Shown here piece by piece: positions 1 through 5,330 of a stretch of DNA of 6,424 nucleotides. The stretch is from Aquiflexum sp041749095 (lineage in GTDB: Bacteria > Bacteroidota > Bacteroidia > Cytophagales > Cyclobacteriaceae), in the NCBI RefSeq assembly GCF_041749095.1, contig NZ_JBGTCA010000114.1, positions 1 to 6,424 of the forward strand, in the 5' to 3' direction. Under the pieces are notes generated by a model that made no database searches, had not been told where the DNA came from, and saw nothing but the letters and a program-made list of their open reading frames with translations. The position numbers were made by a program, and so were the translations under genes. How positions within the stretch are numbered: position 1 is the stretch's first letter; each line of letters opens with the position of its first letter.

Positions 1-1
1 G

Positions 2-1639
2 AAATACAGGAAAGCACTTTTTGCGTTTGACTGGAGTTTCGGGATTATTTATGCGGTGTTTTTGGAGCCTTCCGGTGCAACATACTCAGCTACCGCCGAA
101 GAATTCATTTCTGGCTCTCCCCTTCCGCTTACCGATGGGGCCATTGGTCCGGATGGCGCCATGTATTTTATGACAGGAGGTAGAAGGCTTCAATCTGATG
201 TTTATAGAATTTATTTCGATGGAGATGTTGATCAAAAAAGCACAAATATCAATTTACCGGAAGCCAACCAAATCAGAAGACAATTGGAAGAGTTTCACAC
301 AGGTGGGCCAAAAACCGGTGCAGTTGATTTCCTTTGGCCTTATTTGAAGCACGAGGACAGGTTTATCCAGTATGCCGCTAGAATAGCCCTAGAGCATCAA
401 CCTGTCAAGGAATGGGAAAGCAGGGCTTTGATGGAAAAAGATCCCGAAACGTTGACCCAATCTATGATTGCGCTTACAAGGAATGGGGATAAAAACCTTC
501 AGCCAAAAATTCTAAAGGCATTGATTGAGATTGATTTTAACAAATTGAACGCAACACAAAAAGTGAATTTGGTCAGGGCAATCGAACTAAGCCTTTTCAG
601 GCAAGGAATGCCTTCAAATAATCTGAGAACCGAACTTGTCAATTTCCTGAACCCAAATTTCCCTGCAAACGACAATTATATCGACAGGCTCTTGAGTAAG
701 GTTTTGGTCCATTTGAATGCTCCTGAGACTGTGGAAAAAACATTGGCCTTATTGAAAGTGGCCAAAGATGATGCGGATTTTCAAAAGAATTTCACCTCAT
801 CCTCAGATCTGATTTTGAGAAATCCCCAATATGGATTGGATATCGCAGACATGTTGGCCAATGTCCCTCCTGCCCAACAAACCTATTATGCGACCGTCCT
901 GGGAAATGCCAAAACCGGTTGGACCCCGGAATTATGGGAGGAATATTTTAATTGGATCAAAGATTCTTTCAAGTATAAAGGCGGGAGAAGTTATGTGGGT
1001 TTTATAGACAGGGCTAGAAAAATGGCGCTTACCCATGTCGCTGATGATAAATTCGATTATTACAATGATCTCTCCGGTGCGTCCCTATTAACCGGAAGTG
1101 GAAATGACCTGGTAGTCTCCGATATTCAACCCCAGGGACCGGGAAGAAACTGGAAGGTGGAAGAAGCATTGCCCTTAATGGATGATCTCAAAGGAAGGGA
1201 TTTGGTTAAAGGCAAAGCCATGTATGCGGCTACCTTATGTTTGTCCTGTCACACCATGCAGGGGGAGGGAGGAATTGTGGGACCTGATCTGACACAATTG
1301 GGAACAAGATTTTCTCCCAAAGATATACTTGAATCCACCATCAACCCCAATGCAGTCATCAGTGACCAATATGCCGCGACTATTTTCTACTTAGCAGATG
1401 GCAGTTCGGTATTGGGGAAACTGATCAATGAGGACAAAGAGAAATATTTCATTTCCCAAAATCCATTTGATCCGCGGACCATCAGAGAAATCCCGAAAAA
1501 GGATGTGACAAGCAAAAAATTATCAGACATATCCATCATGATGCCCGGGCTGATCAACAGACTGAATGAAGAAGAATTGAAAGATTTGATGGCTTATCTG
1601 ATTTCAGGTGGCAACTCGGATCATGAGGTTTATCAATAA
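2..1639 (+). CDS. Haem-binding protein C-terminal part (beta-propeller end, helical repeats, cytochrome c domain); 5' partial
   Basis: The frame is open from the left edge (codon at position 2) to TAA at 1637-1639, giving 545 visible residues. A GTG at 56 could be read as a start, but the codons before it (KYRKALFAFDWSFGIIYAV) continue the domain, so the gene begins outside the window. Residues about 1-75 resemble the last blades of a sorbosone-dehydrogenase/PQQ-type beta-propeller (PLPLTDGAIGPDGAMYF, then TGGRRLQSD). Residues about 80-390 are mostly helical and HEAT-like. Residues about 395-545 form a cytochrome c domain of the Pirellula/Verrucomicrobium haem-binding type (TIGR02603-like): CLSCH at 413-417 binds haem covalently, GPDLTQLGTR follows, and a Met of MMPGL (513-514) is a plausible distal ligand. 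The family is normally exported and is thought to pass electrons from a dehydrogenase domain, but the substrate is unknown. The signal peptide would lie off the left edge. The next plus-strand gene is 385 bp away, so co-transcription is doubtful. Confidence 0.9.
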   Translation, partial: KYRKALFAFDWSFGIIYAVFLEPSGATYSATAEEFISGSPLPLTDGAIGPDGAMYFMTGGRRLQSDVYRIYFDGDVDQKSTNINLPEANQIRRQLEEFHTGGPKTGAVDFLWPYLKHEDRFIQYAARIALEHQPVKEWESRALMEKDPETLTQSMIALTRNGDKNLQPKILKALIEIDFNKLNATQKVNLVRAIELSLFRQGMPSNNLRTELVNFLNPNFPANDNYIDRLLSKVLVHLNAPETVEKTLALLKVAKDDADFQKNFTSSSDLILRNPQYGLDIADMLANVPPAQQTYYATVLGNAKTGWTPELWEEYFNWIKDSFKYKGGRSYVGFIDRARKMALTHVADDKFDYYNDLSGASLLTGSGNDLVVSDIQPQGPGRNWKVEEALPLMDDLKGRDLVKGKAMYAATLCLSCHTMQGEGGIVGPDLTQLGTRFSPKDILESTINPNAVISDQYAATIFYLADGSSVLGKLINEDKEKYFISQNPFDPRTIREIPKKDVTSKKLSDISIMMPGLINRLNEEELKDLMAYLISGGNSDHEVYQ

Positions 1640-1717
1640 TCTGTCATTCGGAGTAATAAAAATTGGCATTTACAGAAAGGGAAATGACATCTAAGTGTAG
1701 TCGGTATCAATAGGAAT

Positions 1718-1732
1718 GTGGCTTTAGCCCAT
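1718..1732. repeat. GTGGCTTTAGCCCAT repeat copy
   Basis: The 15 bases match a second copy at 2935-2949 (GTGGGTTTAGCCCAT) with one mismatch. The core GGCTTTAGCC is a near-palindrome shared with the copies at 1758-1767 and 1807-1816. It lies between genes only, as expected for a dispersed intergenic repeat; that it is genome-wide is inference. Confidence 0.6.
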
Positions 1733-1757
1733 TCATAAACAAATGCAAATACCAATA

Positions 1758-1816
1758 GGCTTTAGCCAAAACAGAAAAGTAAGATATAAGGTTGGCGGTT
1801 ATGTTTGGCTAAAGCC
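1758..1816. repeat. Perfect 13-bp inverted repeat (GGCTTTAGCCAAA / TTTGGCTAAAGCC)
   Basis: The arms at 1758-1770 and 1804-1816 are exact reverse complements, separated by 33 bases. Each arm also contains the self-complementary-like GGCTTTAGCC core, so either arm alone or the whole unit could fold. The right arm is followed by a run of G (1817-1822) and, further on, a T run (1834-1840); the T run is too far from the stem for a standard terminator. The best reading is a REP-like or miniature palindromic element, with an mRNA-end structure for the upstream gene as an alternative. Confidence 0.65.
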
Positions 1817-1840
1817 GGGGGGGATCTGGCCTCTTTTTTT

Positions 1841-1860
1841 CCTCCCGCTAAAGCAGGAGG
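1841..1860. repeat. Hairpin CCTCC-CGCTAAAGCA-GGAGG
   Basis: A 5-bp outer stem, CCTCC with GGAGG, encloses GCT-AA-AGC, so the unit can fold as a nested hairpin. The GCTAAAGC core (1847-1854) links it to the repeats at 1720-1816. A T run precedes it at 1834-1840, the wrong side for a plus-strand terminator. Confidence 0.5.
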
Positions 1861-1881
1861 CAATTGATTGGAAAGCATTAA

Positions 1882-1980
1882 TTACTTTGCATTTATCAGC
1901 ATGACGGCCGCTCCGATTACGTCATTGTAGACACGAGGTACTGCCTGCCCCGTTGACAAACGAGAAGGAAGGGTGACATC
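1882..1980 (-). pseudogene. Possible C-terminal gene remnant, minus strand, unidentified
   Basis: Read on the minus strand, the bases encode 32 residues including VTLPSRLSTGQAVPRVY and NDVIGAAVMLINAK, followed by TAA at 1884-1882. The frame has no usable start: a TGA lies three codons before the first protein-like residue (1989-1987), where the sequence turns into AT-rich leader of the DUF1080 gene. The composition of mixed hydrophobic and polar residues, and a base content less AT-rich than the flanks, suggest the 3' end of a gene whose body was deleted. I do not recognise the family. The opposite strand is also open in the same codon register for 24 codons, so a chance open frame remains quite possible. 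Confidence 0.3.
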
Positions 1981-2024
1981 TAAAATTCAATTATAATTAA
2001 CATTTCACTATTTATTAAAAACAC

Positions 2025-2810
2025 ATGAAAATCATACAGCTAAATCTAATAATATCATCAATTATTCTAATTACCTCTTTAGGTTGTTCTACAAACTCAA
2101 CTTCCGAAAAGAGTACTGAAATCATTGAAGTTGATGAAAATGATGGATTCGTTTCTATTTTCGATGGAAAGAGTCTTGATGGATGGGAGGGGGACTCAGT
2201 TTATTGGAGCGTAAAAAATGGCATTCTCACAGGAGAGATAACTCCTGAAACCATTGTGAAAAACAATACTTTCCTGATTTGGAAAGGAGGTGTACCGGCT
2301 GACTTTGAACTGAAACTCGAATTCAAAATCAGTGAAAATGGGAATTCCGGAATCAACTACAGGAGCGAAAGATTGGAGGAATTGCCCTATGCCCTAAGGG
2401 GATATCAGGCAGATATAGATGGCAAAAATTCTTATACAGGCCAAAATTACGAAGAAAGGAAGCGGACTACTTTAGCCTACCGGGGTCAAAAGACAAACAT
2501 CCAACCCCAAGACACTCCCGGGGCATTGAGGGATAATGTCGAGAAAAACGCATGGAAAGGACTAATGGTTGTTGAAAACATAGGTGATCGGGATTCTCTG
2601 AAAAATCTGATCCATGCAAAGGACTGGAACAGCATGCACCTGGTCATTAAAGGGAATGTGCTGCAGCATTATGTCAATGGAGTATTGATGAGTGAAGTGG
2701 AAGATAATGATCCGGTCAACAGGAGCTCAAAAGGATTTTTGGGGGTTCAGGTTCATGTGGGACCTCCCATGAAAGTAGAATTCCGGGATATTTATTTGAA
2801 GGAAAATTAA
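2025..2810 (+). CDS. DUF1080 lipoprotein, 3-keto-disaccharide hydrolase family
   Basis: A 261-residue protein of the DUF1080 family (PF06439), whose concanavalin-like beta-sandwich fold is linked to cleavage of glycosides oxidised at carbon 3. An N-terminal hydrophobic segment ends in a lipobox, SLGC, with Cys21 as the probable lipidated residue, followed by a Ser/Thr-rich linker, so the protein is probably membrane-anchored in the envelope. Family marks are IFDGKSLDGW (45-54), NSGINYRS (107-114), GYQADID (126-132), GNVLQHYVNG (210-219) and the closing GFLGVQVHVGPPMKVEF then RDIYL (237-258). Length is normal for a single-domain member. The ATG at 2025 is chosen because it starts the signal peptide; no Shine-Dalgarno sequence is seen, which is usual in Bacteroidota. 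It stands alone on its strand and converges with the NIPSNAP gene. Substrate is not evident; structural binding roles are known for some relatives, so catalysis is inferred. Confidence 0.9.
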   Translation: MKIIQLNLIISSIILITSLGCSTNSTSEKSTEIIEVDENDGFVSIFDGKSLDGWEGDSVYWSVKNGILTGEITPETIVKNNTFLIWKGGVPADFELKLEFKISENGNSGINYRSERLEELPYALRGYQADIDGKNSYTGQNYEERKRTTLAYRGQKTNIQPQDTPGALRDNVEKNAWKGLMVVENIGDRDSLKNLIHAKDWNSMHLVIKGNVLQHYVNGVLMSEVEDNDPVNRSSKGFLGVQVHVGPPMKVEFRDIYLKEN

Positions 2811-2840
2811 GCCCATTTTATCATATTGATAAAAAATGGA

Positions 2841-2908
2841 AAACCTGACAGGTTTATTTACAGGAAAAACATTTAAAACACACTTTGCTGTAAAAACCTG
2901 TCAGGTTT
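2841..2908. repeat. Paired 15-bp palindromes AAACCTGACAGGTTT / AAACCTGTCAGGTTT
   Basis: Copies at 2841-2855 and 2894-2908 are each palindromic around the centre base and are exact reverse complements of each other. The match continues inward, with TTACAG at 2858-2863 pairing CTGTAA at 2888-2893, apart from two extra bases in the left arm. The unit therefore has arms of about 21-23 bases around a 24-base centre. It sits between the convergent DUF1080 and NIPSNAP genes and could act as a transcript-end structure for both strands. I recall similar AAACCTGACAGGTTT palindromes as common intergenic repeats in Bacteroidota, but could not check this here. Confidence 0.75.
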
Positions 2909-2934
2909 CGATCCTTCTGAAATAACTTGAAAAG

Positions 2935-2949
2935 GTGGGTTTAGCCCAT
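2935..2949. repeat. GTGGGTTTAGCCCAT repeat copy
   Basis: This is the second copy of the 15-base repeat at 1718-1732, with one mismatch; its core GGGTTTAGCCC is an imperfect palindrome. It lies 22 bases before the stop codon of the NIPSNAP gene, in the convergent gap, so it may contribute to the 3' end of that transcript. Confidence 0.5.
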
Positions 2950-2970
2950 ATTCCTTAATTTCTAGGATTA

Positions 2971-3756
2971 TTATAAATCGGAATAGTCAGTTGGATAAAG
3001 TAACCTGGTATCATTCCTTGAAACAGTATTTTGGTATTCCTCCATTACTTTCATTCTATCCCAATCAGGGTCAGACCCAAATGCTTTCCATTTGGCATCC
3101 CTTGTCTCCATATTGGGAAAAGAAGTCATGTACATCAGATTTGGCATTTGGGCACCTGCCAAAGTCTCAGCAAAAAACACAGGGTTGAAATCCAGTTTGA
3201 AGAAAATGTCAATTTCTCCTTCATTGAACATTTTTACTTTTTGCTTGTAAAGTCTTTCTGTAGCTGCTTCATAACTTCGCAGTTCATATACCTGCTCTTT
3301 TTTGGGGCCTGTTACATTTGATTCTTTAAATCTTGGCATGCCTTTAAAAGCCTGAAGCAATGCTGTTTCAATTTTTTTATAGGGCGGTTTGTCGTGGGTA
3401 GCATGGATATAAGAATTTCCCGCCTCCAGATACTTATTATCTTTTTCAAGTTTTGAAGGTATGGCCAGATATTGCTTCATTGATTTATAGGGAATAAAAA
3501 CATATATTTTTTTACCCGCATCAGGCTGTGAGGAGATGGGTTTGAAAACACCCACTTTTCCAACACCATTTCTATGTAAAGCAGGAAGAAGGGCATTCTT
3601 TAGATAGTCGTCTATCTGGTTTTCCTGGTCTTTATTTTCAATATGGTAGGTCCTCATTTCATATATATCCCGTTTGGAACTTTGGGCGTATAGATCGGAC
3701 ACCATCAAAAAGTGTATCAATAATAGTATGATAGGAAGTAATTTGACTAGTTTCAT
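2971..3756 (-). CDS. Exported protein with two NIPSNAP domains
   Basis: A 261-residue protein. Residues 1-24 form a Sec signal peptide (basic MKLVK, a hydrophobic core, and probable cleavage after LYA before Gln25), so it is likely periplasmic. Two NIPSNAP-type dimeric alpha/beta-barrel units follow: the first opens with IYEMRTYHI (31-39), the second with VYELRSYE (156-163) and carries the better-kept family features, NPVFFAETL (191-199), MPNLMYMTSFPNM (204-216) and KWKAFGSDPDW (222-232). The family (PF07978) shares the ferredoxin-like fold of small monooxygenases and stress-response dimers, but its biochemical role in bacteria is not established. No catalytic residues can be assigned with confidence. 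The start is supported by the signal peptide; a ten-base T run on the coding strand lies upstream. It converges with the DUF1080 gene and diverges from the DUF4432 gene, so it is probably a single-gene transcript. Confidence 0.9.
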   Translation of the reverse strand: MKLVKLLPIILLLIHFLMVSDLYAQSSKRDIYEMRTYHIENKDQENQIDDYLKNALLPALHRNGVGKVGVFKPISSQPDAGKKIYVFIPYKSMKQYLAIPSKLEKDNKYLEAGNSYIHATHDKPPYKKIETALLQAFKGMPRFKESNVTGPKKEQVYELRSYEAATERLYKQKVKMFNEGEIDIFFKLDFNPVFFAETLAGAQMPNLMYMTSFPNMETRDAKWKAFGSDPDWDRMKVMEEYQNTVSRNDTRLLYPTDYSDL

Positions 3757-3787
3757 TTTTATAGATTTAAGGTTAATCTTCTGTCAA

Positions 3788-3819
3788 ATTATAGAATTAA
3801 AAAAAAAATGGCTTGTCAA
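3788..3819 (-). promoter_or_regulatory. Possible promoter for the NIPSNAP gene
   Basis: On the minus strand, TTGACA (3819-3814) and TATAAT (3793-3788) are separated by 20 bases that include a ten-base T run. The downstream element reads TATAATTTG, one base longer than the Bacteroidota -7 motif TAnnTTTG. It lies about 31 bases before the start codon. The spacing is longer than usual for either promoter type, so support is weak. Confidence 0.3.
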
Positions 3820-3925
3820 TAAATGATAACCTGAAAAGTTATTTTATGGATGGGAGAATTGTATCAAAACCAATATCTGTTTCACATTTTAACCTCCACT
3901 TTTCGGATTTAACTTTCCATTTAAA

Positions 3926-3937
3926 CAACATATGTTG
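3926..3937. promoter_or_regulatory. 12-bp palindrome CAACATATGTTG, candidate operator
   Basis: A perfect 12-base palindrome lies in the divergent intergenic region, 169 bases before the NIPSNAP start and 198 bases before the DUF4432 start. Its position fits a binding site for a dimeric regulator, but no regulator gene is visible and a single short AT-rich palindrome can occur by chance. Confidence 0.2.
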
Positions 3938-4135
3938 CATTGGCAAAATTCAACAGCAACTCAAAGATATTTGATCAATAAATTATGTATTTTACCTGAT
4001 ATTAAAAGAATTGTAATGTCAATCCCTTTTCAAGAGATTCATTTCAACTTTAAACTGAAAAAACAAGATAGAACAGGACACATTAGTAATTTATTGATGG
4101 TAACTTATTTTTTATTTACCTAAAGATTTTAACTT

Positions 4136-5197
4136 ATGAAAAACCCCTTGTGGAAAGACAAGATATCAAATCCTCAACAGCTAGGCGGAATAGAAACCTC
4201 AGTTTTGGACAACGGTCCCGGTAAAGGTGTTAGGATTGCCTGGGTTAATACTGGGACTGGATTGAGATATAAAATTGTGTTGGATAGGGGAATGGACATT
4301 GCAGATGCTTTTTTCAATGCCGGCAGTTTGGCCTGGATCAGCCATGCAGGGGTCGTGGCACCTCAACCCTTTTCCAATAAAGGAATCGATTGGTTGCGGA
4401 CTTTTGCAGGAGGATTGCTGACCACATGCGGGTTATCCCATATCGGTGGTCCTGAATCTGATGAGAATGGCTCAAGGGGGCTTCATGGAAATTACAGCAA
4501 TATTCCGGCAGAGATTGTATCAATCCAACAACCAGATACTATAAACGGGAAACCGGAAATGAGCATCACAGGCATCATCAGAGAGACGACGACTTTTGGG
4601 CCAAGTATAGAATTGAAAAGGACAATCTCCGGAACACTTGGCCAAGCCAAGTTGAAAATCCATGATGAAGTTACCAATAGAGGAAATACTTCAGCACCCC
4701 ACATGCTATTGTATCATATTAACTGCGGTTATCCCCTGATTGACGAAGGCACTGATATTATATGGCGAGGCAAATGGCAATCCATGGACAAAAATCCTGA
4801 AAACAGGATTTTTAATACGGACAATAATTATAAAAAATGCCCTGCCCCCATGGATGCACACGCCGGGTTTGGGGAGGATGTTGCATTCATTACTCCTCAA
4901 TCAGATCAAGATGGGAATTGCACCTGTGGATTTGTCAACCAAAATCTAGGAATCGGCCTGTCCATAAAGTTCAACACCAACCAACTCCCATGGCTGATCA
5001 ACTGGCAGCATTGGGGAAAAGGAGAATATGTCACCGCCCTGGAACCTGCCACCAATCCACCAATTGGACAAACCAAAGCACGAAATGAAGGCACCTTGAT
5101 CCAATTGGCTCCTGGTGAAAAAAGAGTCTATAATCTTGAAATCAGTGTTTTGACCGAAGAAAAAGAAATAAATAACCTGATCAAAATCAATCACTGA
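4136..5197 (+). CDS. DUF4432 family aldose-1-epimerase-like protein
   Basis: A 353-residue protein of the DUF4432 group (PF14486), which has the galactose-mutarotase beta-sandwich fold; relatives are annotated as aldose 1-epimerase family proteins that interconvert sugar anomers. Typical features are KIVLDRGMDIADAFF (46-60), ISHAGVVAP (68-76), GLLTTCGLSHIGGP (93-106), GLHGNYSNIPAE (115-126), LLYHINCGYPLIDEG (191-205) and LEPATNPPIG (302-311). By analogy with mutarotases, His118 and His194 are candidates for substrate binding and acid catalysis, and Glu303 for the general base; this mapping is inferred from motifs, not alignment. No signal peptide is present, so it is probably cytoplasmic. The ATG at 4136 is the only sensible start and lacks a Shine-Dalgarno sequence. 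The cupin/isomerase-like gene follows in the same direction after 133 bases, suggesting a shared role in handling one sugar. The substrate cannot be told from the sequence. Confidence 0.9.
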   Translation: MKNPLWKDKISNPQQLGGIETSVLDNGPGKGVRIAWVNTGTGLRYKIVLDRGMDIADAFFNAGSLAWISHAGVVAPQPFSNKGIDWLRTFAGGLLTTCGLSHIGGPESDENGSRGLHGNYSNIPAEIVSIQQPDTINGKPEMSITGIIRETTTFGPSIELKRTISGTLGQAKLKIHDEVTNRGNTSAPHMLLYHINCGYPLIDEGTDIIWRGKWQSMDKNPENRIFNTDNNYKKCPAPMDAHAGFGEDVAFITPQSDQDGNCTCGFVNQNLGIGLSIKFNTNQLPWLINWQHWGKGEYVTALEPATNPPIGQTKARNEGTLIQLAPGEKRVYNLEISVLTEEKEINNLIKINH

Positions 5198-5230
5198 TAT
5201 CGGTTTCAATATCCACAAATATCCAACCCG

Positions 5231-5245
5231 CCTGCCTTGGGCAGG
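5231..5245. repeat. Hairpin CCTGCC-TTG-GGCAGG
   Basis: A perfect 6-bp GC stem with a three-base loop lies 34 bases after the DUF4432 stop codon, in an otherwise AT-rich gap. There is no following T run, so it is not a standard rho-independent terminator. It resembles the GC-rich CCTGCC...GGCAGG palindromes that recur between genes in Bacteroidota. It could stabilise the 3' end of an mRNA or partly uncouple the two flanking genes. Confidence 0.55.
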
Positions 5246-5330
5246 TATCAATTAATATCGAGAATGTATCAAAAGATAAGATAGTTGTAAGAAAATATCC
5301 ATTAACCAAATAACCAATAACAAGAAAAAC

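Larger units (their letters stand above)
1640..2024. other. Intergenic region with palindromic repeats and a possible gene remnant
   Basis: No intact gene is visible in these 385 bases. The stretch divides into three parts. Positions 1640-1715 have no clear structure. Positions 1718-1860 carry several copies of a GGCTTTAGCC / GGCTAAAGCC palindrome. Positions 1882-1980 carry a 32-codon minus-strand frame that looks protein-like. From 1981 to the DUF1080 start the sequence becomes strongly AT-rich, as expected for a Bacteroidota leader. No convincing rho-independent terminator follows the haem protein gene, and no full TTTG/TAnnTTTG promoter pair was found before the DUF1080 gene. Confidence 0.7.
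3757..4135. other. Divergent intergenic region
   Basis: These 379 AT-rich bases separate the divergently transcribed NIPSNAP and DUF4432 genes and should hold both promoters. A possible minus-strand promoter lies at 3788-3819 and a 12-bp perfect palindrome at 3926-3937. The half next to the DUF4432 gene shows no promoter pair that I can defend. A 63-codon plus-strand frame at 3932-4123 has no protein-like features. No RNA gene or riboswitch is apparent. Confidence 0.7.

Noticed and set aside
56..58. GTG as a start codon for the first gene
   Set aside because: The same frame is open to the left edge and the preceding residues (LFAFDWSFGIIYAV) continue the beta-propeller sequence, so this GTG is an internal valine.
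1834..1860. Rho-independent terminator from the T run and the hairpin at 1841-1860
   Set aside because: The T run precedes the hairpin on the plus strand, and on the minus strand it becomes an A run, so neither orientation has the stem followed by T residues.
1953..1986. TTGACA (1953-1958) and TAAAAT (1981-1986) as a promoter for the DUF1080 gene
   Set aside because: The 22-base spacing is too long and the downstream element does not match the Bacteroidota TAnnTTTG motif; the TTGACA also falls inside the possible gene remnant.
1718..2949. CRISPR array
   Set aside because: The repeats are short, palindromic, in mixed orientation and irregularly spaced, with no uniform spacers and no cas genes.
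2991..3321. Two short plus-strand frames inside the NIPSNAP gene region
   Set aside because: Both lie antisense to the C-terminal NIPSNAP domain, which is well supported, and neither looks like a protein.
3932..4123. 63-codon plus-strand frame in the divergent intergenic region
   Set aside because: The AT-rich sequence yields a low-complexity peptide with no signal peptide or motif, and it occupies the expected promoter region of the next gene.
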